Shown in pieces: positions 1 through 8,267 of a DNA stretch of 64,000 nt (the stretch's first letter is position 1; each line of letters opens with the position of its first letter). Source of the DNA: Nocardioides cremeus (GTDB taxonomy: Bacteria; Actinomycetota; Actinomycetes; Propionibacteriales; Nocardioidaceae); the NCBI RefSeq assembly GCF_030518195.1, contig NZ_JAULSC010000001.1, positions 434,001 through 498,000 on the forward strand. The letters are read 5' to 3'. The translations under genes and the position numbers were made by a program. A model generated the notes under the pieces. It was not told where the DNA came from. It was given only the letters and a program-made list of their open reading frames with translations, and did not search any database.

Positions 1-53
1 GCCGCCACGACCGCCGCGCGCTCGACGAGCGGATCCGCGCGCTGCGCCCCTGA
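1..53 (+). CDS. C-terminal tail of an unidentified gene (partial)
   Basis: Reading from base 3, the frame is open and encodes a basic tail (RHDRRALDERIRALRP) that ends at TGA 51-53. It is followed by 25 bases and then the antiporter gene on the same strand. Codon composition (G or C at third positions) fits the neighbours. The start lies outside the window and 16 residues are too few to name a family. It could also be a chance open frame, so this is a weak call. Confidence 0.3.
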   Translation, partial: RHDRRALDERIRALRP

Positions 54-78
54 CCCGCGCGGGTGGGAGGATCGGGGG

Positions 79-1950
79 GTGGAGATCGCCCTGCTGCTCA
101 TCGCCCTGGCGGTCACCGTGCTCGTCATCACCGCGCTGGCCGACCGGATCGAGGTGCCCGCGCCGCTGGTGCTGATCGTGGTCGGCGTCGCGGGCTCCTA
201 CGTGCCGGGCGTCCCCGAGATCACCCTGTCGCCCGAGGTGGTGCTGGTCGGCCTGCTGCCCCCGCTGCTCTACGCCGCCGCCATCCAGACCTCGCTGGTC
301 GACTTCAACGCCAACCGGCGCTCGATCCTGCTGCTCTCGGTGGGCCTGGTCGTCTTCACCACCGTCGGGGTGGGGGTGCTGGTGCACGCGCTGCTGCCCG
401 GGGTCGGCTGGCCGGGCGCCCTCGCGATCGGCGCGGTCGTGGCGCCGCCCGACGCGGTCGCCGCCACCGCGGTCGGGCGCCGGATCGGCCTGCCGCGGCG
501 CATCGTGACGGTCCTCGAGGGCGAGTCGCTGCTCAACGACGCGACCGCCCTGGTCTCGCTGCGCACCGCGATCGCCGCCGGCGGCGCCGGGATCAGCGCG
601 GTCGGCGTCGGGCTCGACTTCGCGCTCGCGGCCGGGGGCGGCGTGGCGGCGGGGGCGCTGCTCTACCTCGTCATCGCCTGGGTACGCCGCCGGGTCGAGG
701 ACCCGCTCACCGACACCGCGATCTCGCTGGTCACCCCCTTCACCGCCTACGTGCTCGCCGAGGCGATCAACGCCTCGGGCGTGATCGCGGTCGTGGTCGC
801 CGGGCTGCTGCTGGGGCACCGCTCGCCGGTGCTGCAGACGGCCTCGTCGCGGATCGCGGAGCGGATGAACTGGCGCACCATCGCCTTCGTCCTCGAGAAC
901 GTGGTCTTCCTGCTGATCGGCCTCCAGGCCGCCCGCCTCGTCGACGACGTGGGCCGCAGCGAGCTCGGCCTGGGCCGGGTGGTGCTGGTCTGCGGCGCCA
1001 CCCTGGTGGCCGTCGTCGTGCTGCGCGTCGTGTGGGTCGCCGCGGCCCGGGTCGTGCTGCTGCAGCCCGGCCCCGACGGCGTACGCGTGCGCCCGACGTG
1101 GCGCAACACGCTCCTGGTCGGCTGGGCGGGGATGCGCGGGGTGGTCACCCTGGCCGCGGCGTTCGTGATCCCCTCCGACGTCGAGCACCGCGAGGTGCTG
1201 CTGATGATCGCCTTCACCGTGGTGGCCGGCACCCTGCTGGTGCAGGGGCTGACCCTGCCCTGGCTGGCGCGCCGGCTGCGGGTGCCCTCGCCCGACCCGA
1301 TGGACGACGCCCTGGCCCGCGCGACGCTGCTGCAGCAGGCCTCGAAGGCGGGCTTCGCCACCTTGGCGCAGATCGAGGCCGACGAGGCGCACGAGGACCC
1401 GCACGGCGTCCTCGACCTGGTCCGCCAGCGCATCGACCAGCGCAACTTCGCCGCCTGGGAGCGGCTGGGCACCACCCCGGGCCAGGAGACCCCCAGCGAG
1501 CTCTACGCCCGGGTGCGGGTGGCGATGATCGCCGCCGAGCGCGAGCGGGTGCTCGAGATCCGCAGCTCGGGCCGGGTCGACTCGGTGGTGGTCGCCGAGG
1601 TGCTGGCGATGCTCGACGTCGAGGAGTCGCTGATCGACCGGGTGCTGCCCCAGCACGAGCAGGAGGAGCCGGTGGGCCTGCGCCCGGCGCCGCTCGAGAG
1701 CTGTGCCCACCTCGCGGCCACCTGGGCCGTGGAGACCAGCGACGCCGGCGTGTGCGAGGACTGCCTCAGGGACGGCACGTCCTGGGTGGCGCTGCGCCAG
1801 TGCTTGGAGTGCGGCCACCTGGCCTGCTGCGACTCCTCACCGGCCCAGCACGCCACCGCCCACTTCCGCGACACCGCCCACCCGGTGATGCAGTCCGCCG
1901 AGCCGGGGGAGCACTGGCGCTGGTGCTTCGTGCACCACGTCACGAGCTAG
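79..1950 (+). CDS. CPA1-family Na+/H+ antiporter with C-terminal UBP-type zinc finger
   Basis: This is a 623-residue membrane protein. Residues ~1-410 form the multi-helix cation:proton antiporter core, with the CPA1 motifs APPDAVAATAVGRR and ESLLNDATALV (around residues 120-160). It probably exchanges Na+ or K+ for H+ to control pH and salt. A cytoplasmic linker follows. Residues ~542-623 then form a UBP-type zinc finger: C-A-H, CEDC, CLECGHLACC and an H-x(3)-H region, closing with the aromatic motif GEHWRWCFV. GTG 79 is preferred because GGGAGG lies 7-12 bases upstream and the first helix begins at residue 3. The stop TAG overlaps the convergent reductase's stop in the shared bases CTAG at 1947-1950. 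The antiporter call is secure; what the zinc finger binds is unknown. Confidence 0.9.
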   Translation: MEIALLLIALAVTVLVITALADRIEVPAPLVLIVVGVAGSYVPGVPEITLSPEVVLVGLLPPLLYAAAIQTSLVDFNANRRSILLLSVGLVVFTTVGVGVLVHALLPGVGWPGALAIGAVVAPPDAVAATAVGRRIGLPRRIVTVLEGESLLNDATALVSLRTAIAAGGAGISAVGVGLDFALAAGGGVAAGALLYLVIAWVRRRVEDPLTDTAISLVTPFTAYVLAEAINASGVIAVVVAGLLLGHRSPVLQTASSRIAERMNWRTIAFVLENVVFLLIGLQAARLVDDVGRSELGLGRVVLVCGATLVAVVVLRVVWVAAARVVLLQPGPDGVRVRPTWRNTLLVGWAGMRGVVTLAAAFVIPSDVEHREVLLMIAFTVVAGTLLVQGLTLPWLARRLRVPSPDPMDDALARATLLQQASKAGFATLAQIEADEAHEDPHGVLDLVRQRIDQRNFAAWERLGTTPGQETPSELYARVRVAMIAAERERVLEIRSSGRVDSVVVAEVLAMLDVEESLIDRVLPQHEQEEPVGLRPAPLESCAHLAATWAVETSDAGVCEDCLRDGTSWVALRQCLECGHLACCDSSPAQHATAHFRDTAHPVMQSAEPGEHWRWCFVHHVTS

Positions 1951-2807
1951 CCGCGCTGCTCAGGGGCCCGCTCGAGGGCCTGCTCGAGGGTCCGCGGGGC
2001 GCGGCCGAGCAGCCGCTCCAGGTCGGGGCTGACCCGCTCCAGCGACCCGTCGGCGATCGCGGTGTAGGTGCTCACCCAGGCGTCGAGCTGCCACTGCTCG
2101 GCGTCGGGCCACCCCGCGCGCCGCGACTCGTAGGCCTCCTCGACGCCCTCCTCGACGTAGCGCAGCTCGCGCCCGAGCACCGCGCCGGCGCGCGCCGCGA
2201 CCTCGTCGAGGCCGAGCGCCTCCGGCCCCGTCAGGTCGTACGCCGCCCCCGCGTGGTCGGCCGGGTCGCGCAGCACCACCGCGGCCGCGTCGGCGACGTC
2301 GTCGCGGGCCACGGCCGAGAGCCGCCCGCGCCGGCCCGGACCGCGCAGCACGCCGTCCGCGTCGGCGAAGCCGGGCAGCACGTCGAGGTAGAAGTTGTCG
2401 CGCAGGAACGTGTGGGCCATCCCGCTCCCGGCGATGGCCTGCTCGGTGTCGTGGTGGTCGCGGCCCAGGGTGAAGGTGGTGTCGGGGCCGGCGGCCACGA
2501 ACGAGGTGTAGACGACGTGGCGCACCCCGGCCTCGGCGGCGGCTGCGACGAAGGTGCGGTGCTCCTCGCGGCGCTGCGGGCCCTCGTGGGCCGAGACCAT
2601 GAACAGGGTCTCGACACCGCGCAGCGCCGCCAGCGCGGCGTCGTGGTCGGCGTACGTGCACTCCCGCACGTCGGTGTCGACGTCGGGGGCGCGGGCGGCG
2701 TCGCGCACCAGCAGCCGCAGGTCCAGACGCATGTCGGCGCCCGCGAGCAGGGAGGTCACCCGCCCGCCCAGGGCTCCGGTGGCTCCGGTGATGGCGATGG
2801 TGGTCAT
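1947..2807 (-). CDS. NmrA-like NAD(P)-binding oxidoreductase
   Basis: The 286-residue protein opens with a Rossmann fold, ITGATGALGGRV (residues ~5-16), the glycine-rich dinucleotide site of atypical short-chain dehydrogenases. The later TSFVAAGPDT and DNFYLDVLPG segments resemble the NmrA / quinone-reductase-2 group, which uses NADPH or only senses NAD(P). There is no clear YxxxK catalytic pair, as is usual in NmrA proteins, so the reaction cannot be read from sequence. It starts 52 bases after the P450 stop on the same strand and is probably the last gene of that operon, where it could act on the same substrate or supply a redox step. The stop overlaps the convergent antiporter stop. Confidence 0.8.
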   Translation of the reverse strand: MTTIAITGATGALGGRVTSLLAGADMRLDLRLLVRDAARAPDVDTDVRECTYADHDAALAALRGVETLFMVSAHEGPQRREEHRTFVAAAAEAGVRHVVYTSFVAAGPDTTFTLGRDHHDTEQAIAGSGMAHTFLRDNFYLDVLPGFADADGVLRGPGRRGRLSAVARDDVADAAAVVLRDPADHAGAAYDLTGPEALGLDEVAARAGAVLGRELRYVEEGVEEAYESRRAGWPDAEQWQLDAWVSTYTAIADGSLERVSPDLERLLGRAPRTLEQALERAPEQRG

Positions 2808-2859
2808 GGGTCTCCTCGCGGTCGGTGCGGGACGGACGGGCTGGACTGTCGGGGTGGGC

Positions 2860-4092
2860 TCAGGTGGGGGTGAACCGCAGCGGGAACGACACCGCGCCGG
2901 TGTTGCCCGAGGCAGGCAACCACTCGCCGGGCCCGTCGCATTCCGCGTCGGGCATCCGGGCCGCCAGCAACGGCAGCACGACGGCCATGTCGACCCGGGC
3001 GACGTAGTGGCCCAGGCAGTGGTGGATGCCGGCGCCGAAGCCGGTGTGCAGCACCCGCTCGCCGCGCGCCGCGGCCTCGAGGTCGAGGCCGGTCGCGCCG
3101 CCGGCTGCGGCGACCGGGTCGGTGCCGGCGGCGTGCGAGAGCACCTGCACGACGCCGCCGGCCGGCACCACGAGACCGTCGCCGAGGTCGACCTCCTCGA
3201 GCGCCTCGCGGGTCACCCAGGTGACGGTGGGGTCGACCCGCATCACCTCCTCGACGCAGGCCGCGCCCAGGTCGGGGCGCCCGGCGAGCAGCCGCCACTG
3301 GGCGGGGTGGCGCAGCAGGGTGCGCACCGCGAGCGTCAGCTGGTTGCGGGTGGTCTCCATGCCGGCGAAGACCAGGAAGACCAGGGCGACCGAGAGCTCG
3401 TGGTCGCTCAGGCCGGCCTCGCCGTCCGGTGGCGCGTCGGCCGCGCCCACCAGCGCGGTCAGGAAGTCGTCGCGCGGCGCGGCCCGTCGGTCCGCGACCA
3501 CGTCGGCGAGGTAGCCGCTGAGGCCGTCGAGCGCGGCCTCGATGCGCGGCACCTGCGCCGCGACGTCGGTCGAGAAGGAGGCGCCGAGGTCGTCGGCCCA
3601 GTGCGCGACCTGCGGCCAGTGGTCCTCGTCCAACCCGAGGAGGCGGCAGATCACCCGGGCGGCGTACGGCTCGGCCAGCTCGCTGACGAGCTCGACGCGC
3701 CCGCGGCCGGCGAAGCCGTCGACCAGCTCCTCGGCCAGCGCGGTGAACGAGGGCCGCATCGCTTCGATCGAGCGCTTGCGGAAGGCCGGCAGCAGCAGCC
3801 GGCGCACCCGGTGGTGGTCCTCGCCCTCGAGGCTCAGCAGCGTCTCGGCCCACCAGTCGTGGAAGAGGCCCGAGTGGATGCCGTTCTGCTCCGGCCACCG
3901 CGCGTTGCCCTGCACGAAGCGCCGGTCGCGCAGCAGCGCGGCACCCTGCTGGTGGCGCAGCACCGCGGCGCCGTACGGCGTGCGCGCCCACCACGAGCGC
4001 TCGCGCGCGGCGTGCACCTGCTCGCCGTTGGTGTCGAAGCCGGGGTCGGCCAGGTCGAGCCAGGGCACGTCGGAGGTCGCCGGCGTGCTCAT
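2860..4092 (-). CDS. Cytochrome P450
   Basis: This is a soluble bacterial P450 of 410 residues, a typical length. The I-helix oxygen-activation motif AGMETT lies at residues ~243-248, the K-helix ExxR (EVMR) at ~282-285, and the heme-binding loop FGAGIHHCLG puts the cysteine ligand at residue ~359. HRVRR near residue 95 matches the C-helix heme-propionate contact. It catalyses monooxygenation of an unknown substrate and needs ferredoxin and reductase partners, none of which is encoded nearby. The ATG at 4092 overlaps the acetyltransferase stop by 4 bases (ATGA), so translation is probably coupled. The frame stays open further upstream, but only through the neighbouring gene, so this start is firm. 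Confidence 0.93.
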   Translation of the reverse strand: MSTPATSDVPWLDLADPGFDTNGEQVHAARERSWWARTPYGAAVLRHQQGAALLRDRRFVQGNARWPEQNGIHSGLFHDWWAETLLSLEGEDHHRVRRLLLPAFRKRSIEAMRPSFTALAEELVDGFAGRGRVELVSELAEPYAARVICRLLGLDEDHWPQVAHWADDLGASFSTDVAAQVPRIEAALDGLSGYLADVVADRRAAPRDDFLTALVGAADAPPDGEAGLSDHELSVALVFLVFAGMETTRNQLTLAVRTLLRHPAQWRLLAGRPDLGAACVEEVMRVDPTVTWVTREALEEVDLGDGLVVPAGGVVQVLSHAAGTDPVAAAGGATGLDLEAAARGERVLHTGFGAGIHHCLGHYVARVDMAVVLPLLAARMPDAECDGPGEWLPASGNTGAVSFPLRFTPT

Positions 4093-4643
4093 CGGCGCAC
4101 CATCCGCAGGTGCCGACCGTGCTCGTCGCTGTCGTCGGCCGCCCCGTCGAGCACGAAGCCGTGCCGCTCGTAGAAGCCGGTCGCGCGGTCGTTGCCGGCC
4201 AGCACCCACAGGTACGCCGCCCGCTCGCCCAGCGTGGCGACCAGCAGCCGGTGCCCCAGCCCGGTGCCCCAGCAGCGGGCCCGTACGTAGAGGGCGCTCA
4301 GCTCGAGGACCGGCAGGCCCGGCTCCTCGTCGCGACCCGGCCCGGCCGAGGCGAAGCCGACCAGCCCGGTGGGGTCCTCGGCCAGCCACACCGGCTCGGC
4401 GTCCGGATCGGCATCGAGGGCCGCGGCCCGGGCCGCCAGGACCCGGCGCCACGACGCCACCCGCTCCTCGGGCCGCGCGCGCCGCTCGGCCAGCACCTGC
4501 GCCGGCATCAGCCCGGTGTAGGCGTCCTCCCACACGTCGAGGTGCAGGTGAGCGAGGGCCTCGGCGTCGGAGGGCCCCGCGGCCGGGCGCAGCCGGGCGT
4601 CGCCGGCCTCCGCCGGCCGCACCGGCTCCCGCTGCGTGCTCAC
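4089..4643 (-). CDS. GNAT-family N-acetyltransferase
   Basis: This 184-residue protein carries the acetyl-CoA-binding fold of Gcn5-related acetyltransferases. The strand LELSALYVRARCWGTGLGHR (residues ~115-135) holds the beta4-alpha3 pyrophosphate loop, here CWGTGLG in place of Q/RxxGxG/A. NDRATGFYERHGF (~155-167) is the conserved C-terminal strand-helix. Substrate is unknown. It starts at GTG 4643, overlapping the LysE-family stop by 4 bases, and its stop overlaps the P450 start. The three genes therefore form one translationally coupled unit, which suggests that acetylation and oxidation or export act on a common small molecule; that link is inference. Confidence 0.85.
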   Translation of the reverse strand: MSTQREPVRPAEAGDARLRPAAGPSDAEALAHLHLDVWEDAYTGLMPAQVLAERRARPEERVASWRRVLAARAAALDADPDAEPVWLAEDPTGLVGFASAGPGRDEEPGLPVLELSALYVRARCWGTGLGHRLLVATLGERAAYLWVLAGNDRATGFYERHGFVLDGAADDSDEHGRHLRMVRR

Positions 4644-5263
4644 CCGAGCATCGTATGCAGCGCCAGGCCCCCCACCGTGGCGGCCGCCACCAGGCCGCTG
4701 AGCCGCCGGCCCCGGGGCCCGCTCAGCGCCTGGCCGAGCAGCGCACCGCTGGTCGCCAGCACCAGCTGCCAGGCCGCCGAGGCCACCAGCGCCGCGGCCA
4801 CGAACACCGCGCCCTCCGTGGCCCCGTCGACGAGGTCTCGGTTGCCCAGCACCACGGCGGCGAAGTAGACCAGCGTCGTCGGGTTGAGCGCGGTCATGCC
4901 GAGGAAGAGCAGGTACGCCGCTCCCGGGCCGGGCTCGCGCCGGGCCTGCTGGGCGGCAGCAGCGCCGGGCCGCTCCGGTCGCAGCGCGTGCAGCGCCAGC
5001 AGGGCGGCCACCCCGAGCAGGACCAGCCCGGCCGCGACCTCCAGCGCCCCGGCGATCGGCACGAGCGCGGTCGAGACGGCGGCTCCGGCCAGCACCGCGA
5101 CAGCGGCGTACACCCCGTCGACGGAGGCGACCCCGAGCGCCGCTGCGGCGCCGACCCGCCAACCGGCACGCGAGGCCAGGGTCACCAGGAGAGCGCCCAC
5201 GGCTCCGACCGGCACCGCGATCGCGAGGCCGGTCAGGGCACCGGAGACCGCGACGTCGAGCAC
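4640..5263 (-). CDS. LysE/RhtB-family amino-acid exporter
   Basis: The 207-residue protein has about six hydrophobic segments and the LysE-type N-terminal pattern GLAIAVPVGAVGALLV (the family's G-x-x-x-P-G/V-P motif). LLFLGMTALNPTTLVYFAAV in the middle is the conserved NP motif of the fourth helix. Family members export basic or neutral amino acids or related amines by proton antiport. The start is GTG 5263, chosen because the helix begins within the first ten residues. It is the first gene of the minus-strand operon and lies 55 bases from the divergent hydrolase, so the promoter must be in that short gap. Some members export quorum-type lactones or antibiotics, so the substrate is open. Confidence 0.85.
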   Translation of the reverse strand: MLDVAVSGALTGLAIAVPVGAVGALLVTLASRAGWRVGAAAALGVASVDGVYAAVAVLAGAAVSTALVPIAGALEVAAGLVLLGVAALLALHALRPERPGAAAAQQARREPGPGAAYLLFLGMTALNPTTLVYFAAVVLGNRDLVDGATEGAVFVAAALVASAAWQLVLATSGALLGQALSGPRGRRLSGLVAAATVGGLALHTMLG

Positions 5264-5318
5264 GCCGGCGATCCTGGCAGCGGCCGTGAGCCGGCGCCAG
5301 CCGTTTACGGTGGGACGC

Positions 5319-5963
5319 ATGCGGATCACCAAGTTCGGCCACTCCTGCGTCCGCGTCGAGCACGACGGCACCGCGCTGGTGCTCGACCCGGGCGCGTTCA
5401 CCCCCGACGCCCCCGCAGCCGTCGACGGCGCGGCCGGGGTGCTGGTCACCCACGAGCACCCCGACCACTGGACGCCCGAGGCGCTGCGCGCCGCCGACGC
5501 CCCGATCTGGACGATCGCGGCGGTCGCTGCACGCATCGGCGAGCAGGCCCCCGACCTGCTCGAGCGGGTCACCGTCGTGGCCCCCGGCGACTCCCTCGAC
5601 GTGGCCGGGGTGCCGGTGCGGGTGGTGGGCGAGAAGCACGCCGTGATCCACCCCGACCTGCCGCACTTCGACAACTCCGGCTACCTGCTGACCTGCGGCT
5701 CCGAGCGGGTCTTCCACCCCGGCGACGCCCTGACGGGCCCCGGCGAGCCGGTCGACGTGCTGCTGGCCCCGGTCTGCGCGCCGTGGATGGCGATCGCCGA
5801 GGGCATCGAGTTCGCCCGCTCGGTCGCCGCCCCGCGCACCCTGGCGATCCACGACAAGGTCTACTCCGACCTCGCCCTGGGCATCGTCGACCAGCACTTC
5901 GGCCGGTTCCTGGGTGCCGACGGCCTCGAGTTCGTCCGCCGCGCCGACGGCGCCGACCTCTGA
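5319..5963 (+). CDS. Metallo-beta-lactamase-fold metal-dependent hydrolase
   Basis: This 214-residue protein matches the UlaG/YtnP-like branch of the metallo-beta-lactamase superfamily (beta-lactamase_2/3 type). KFGHSCVRVEHDGTALVLDPG opens the fold, THEHPDHW (residues ~49-56) is the HxHxDH metal site, and VFHPGDAL (~135) and AIHDKVYS (~178) provide further ligands. The usual activity is hydrolysis of phosphodiester, lactone or thioester bonds, but the substrate cannot be told. It is transcribed alone, diverging from the LysE operon. Its TGA stop forms the first bases of a 22-bp tandem repeat array that fills the gap to the convergent arylsulfotransferase gene. Confidence 0.85.
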   Translation: MRITKFGHSCVRVEHDGTALVLDPGAFTPDAPAAVDGAAGVLVTHEHPDHWTPEALRAADAPIWTIAAVAARIGEQAPDLLERVTVVAPGDSLDVAGVPVRVVGEKHAVIHPDLPHFDNSGYLLTCGSERVFHPGDALTGPGEPVDVLLAPVCAPWMAIAEGIEFARSVAAPRTLAIHDKVYSDLALGIVDQHFGRFLGADGLEFVRRADGADL

Positions 5964-6021
5964 CCCGGCCCGAACTTCCCGCCGACCCGGCCCGAACTTC
6001 GCGCCGACCCGGCCCGAACCC
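5962..6021. repeat. 22-bp tandem repeat array A (2.7 units)
   Basis: Units start at 5962, 5984 and 6006, an exact 22-base period. On this strand each begins GACCCGGCCCGAAC and continues TTC-C/G-CGCC; the last unit is cut short at about 16 bases. The first GA belongs to the TGA stop of the hydrolase gene. On the opposite strand the unit reads GGGCCGGGTC, the same family as arrays B, C and D. There are no spacers and no coding frame. Confidence 0.9.
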
Positions 6022-6027
6022 ACGGGG

Positions 6028-8189
6028 CTAGCGGGCCCGCACCACCACGCCCACGTGGTCGGCCGCCCCGCTGCCGAGCCCTGCGGTCGCGTCGACCCGA
6101 ACGACCAACCGGTCGCCCACCTCGGCCGCACCACGACGGCGTACGACGACCTTCAGGTCGGCGTGCCCGCCGGGCTCGATCGCGGGGCTGCGCCAGGTGC
6201 CGCGCCGCACAGCGCCGGTGACGTCCTCCCCGCGGAAGCGGTAGCGGACCTTGAAGCCGTCGGCGCTGCCCGTGCCGCTGACCGCGACCCGGTCGGCGAC
6301 GCCCGCCTCGTGGCGCAGCCGCACCAGCAGCCGCTGCTGCTGGCCGGTGCGGCGCAGGTCGGCCCGCACCTTCTGGCGTCGCCACGACCCGGTGGTGCCC
6401 TCGCCGCGCAGGTCGCGGGCGCGGGGCCCGACCGCGGCGTCGGCCCTGCTGTCGCGCACCCGGTAGGCCACGGTGCTGGTCGAGGTGAGACCGGCGCCGT
6501 CGGTGGCGGTGACCGCCACCCGGTGCTCCCCGGGCTCGTCCGAGACGGCGTCACCCACCTCACAGGCCACCAGCCCCGACCCGCCACGGTCGGCGCAGCG
6601 CACGCCCAGCACGCCGACGGTGAGCTCGGCGCCCAGACCGACCACGGCCTCGGCAGCGGGCTCGACCGTGGGTGGCGTGGCGTCGGGCACCGCGCCCAGC
6701 GCTGCCCGGTAGCTGAAGAACGCCCGGTCGGTGGGGTTGCTCGCGTCGCGCACCGACCACAGCACCTCGCCGTCGCGGCCGACCTCGCTGGCCATGACCC
6801 GCCGCTCGGCGGCCCAGCCGACCAGGGTGTTGCCGTTGGCCAGGCGCTGCGAGGAGCCGGCGAAGATCGCGAGGTGGTCGGTCGGCTCGGTCACCCGGTG
6901 CTCGAAGACGGTGCGGCCTCGCCGCTCGCGTCGTCGAGCTCGTACTCCGTGACCCGGCTCCACAGCCGCGGGACCGTCGGCCCGTCGGGGTCGGCCTGGT
7001 CGACGCAGAGCGTGCCGTTGTGGGTGAACGAGGCCGACCCGTTGTCGAAGAGGACGATGCTGCCGCTGTCGGTCTCGGCGGCGGTGTGCTGGGCGCAGGG
7101 GCCGGTTCCCGCCTCGTCGTCGGGGAAGCTCCAGTCGCTGCGGCGACCGCCGAGGCGCCACACGACGTCGCCCTCGGCGAAGCCGTCGTGGGCGGTGCGC
7201 GCGATCTTGAGGACGGCGCTGAGGTGGCGGAAGGAGACGAGCAGGTCGCCGTCGTCCATCACCTCGACGGAGTTGACGTGCGCCCAGTCGGGATCGGTGC
7301 CGGCGGTGCCCTCGACGGCCCGGTCGACGTGGTCGGCGGCGTCCCACTCGAAGAGCACCTCGCCCTCGGCGCTCACGTGCTGCAGCACCGCGCCGATGAG
7401 CTTCTCGCCCGAGCGCTCGTCGGGCTCGTAGGCCATCAGGTAGGCGCTGCCGTCGTCCTGCCAGGCCACGTCGTGGCCGTCGGTGTCCACCAGGCCCACG
7501 GTCTCGTACGCCGCGACCTCGCGGAACTGCTCGTCGAGCCGCACCAGCCTCGACCCGGTGCGACCCGGGCTCGTCGTGGGCTGGCGGAAGATGCTGTAGC
7601 CGCCCGGCACCTCCTTGAGGTCCATCGACGCGCCGCCATCGGTGGTGCGCACCCATGCGGGCACCCCGTGGCGATCCATCGCCACCTCGTAGCTGTCGGA
7701 CTCCGAGATCCAGCGGTCCAGCGTCAGGAGCACCTTGCCGTCGGCGACCGCGCCCGGTTCCGGCGTGGTGGTCACCTCGATCTCGGGGAACTCCACCGGC
7801 AGGTAGACGATCGAGTACGCAGCCCGCCCGGCGCTGTCGTCCACCCAGACGGTGACCTCGTCGCCCTCCTCCAGCCCGGTGACCCGGGCTCGGCCGTCGA
7901 GCTCGAGCGCGCCGTCGACGTACACGCGGGCGCCCGGGTCGCTGCTGGCGGCTGCCACGGTGAGCCGGCCACCGGTCGCCGCGGTGGTGGTCGCGGCGTA
8001 GCGGTGCACGGCCGGGTCAAAGGACGGGTAGCTCCCCACCTCCTTGCCCATGACCCGCAGGGAGTGCTCGGGCTCGGCGGCCCGGGCGGTCGATCCCGCA
8101 GGGGCGGCGGAACCGGCGGGAGCGGCCAGCAGGCCCAGCGGGAGCGCCAGGGTCACGGCAGCGGACAGGGTGGCAGGACCGAGACGCAT
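6028..8189 (-). pseudogene. Arylsulfotransferase (ASST) family protein, frameshifted
   Basis: Two overlapping frames together make one secreted protein of about 720 residues. The first frame (start ATG 8189) has a signal peptide, a beta-sandwich region (residues ~40-140) and the aryl-sulfate sulfotransferase propeller, including GHDVAWQDDGSAYLMAYEP and DWAHVNSVEVMDDGDLLVSF. It falls out of frame after ELDDASGEA and stops at 6891. The homologous sequence resumes in another frame with RTVFEHRVTEP, FAGSSQRLANGNTLVGW and a C-terminal beta-rich domain ending at 6028. One missing base at about 6912-6918, within a G/C run, would restore a single frame. This is either an assembly/read error or a real inactivating deletion. 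Family function: sulfate-group transfer between phenolic compounds outside the cell. Confidence 0.75.
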
Positions 8190-8215
8190 GCCCCCGAGGG
8201 TAAGTGGGCCGGATC

Positions 8216-8237
8216 GCGCTGTCGGACAGAACAGCGC
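8216..8237. promoter_or_regulatory. Inverted repeat upstream of the ASST gene
   Basis: GCGCTGT (8216-8222) and ACAGCGC (8231-8237) are perfect 7-base inverted arms around an 8-base centre, 27 bases upstream of the ASST start codon. The centre also holds CTGTCGGACAG, an overlapping palindrome. It could be an operator or a short RNA hairpin in the leader; no regulator is adjacent. Confidence 0.35.
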
Positions 8238-8267
8238 CGTCGAGACCACCTCGAGACCTGCCGGTCC

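Noticed and set aside
63..2873. A 936-codon plus-strand open frame covering the antiporter and reductase genes
   Set aside because: Its translation is low-complexity Arg/Gly/Ala/Pro-rich sequence, typical of a shadow frame in GC-rich DNA; the overlapping frames encode recognisable antiporter and NmrA proteins.
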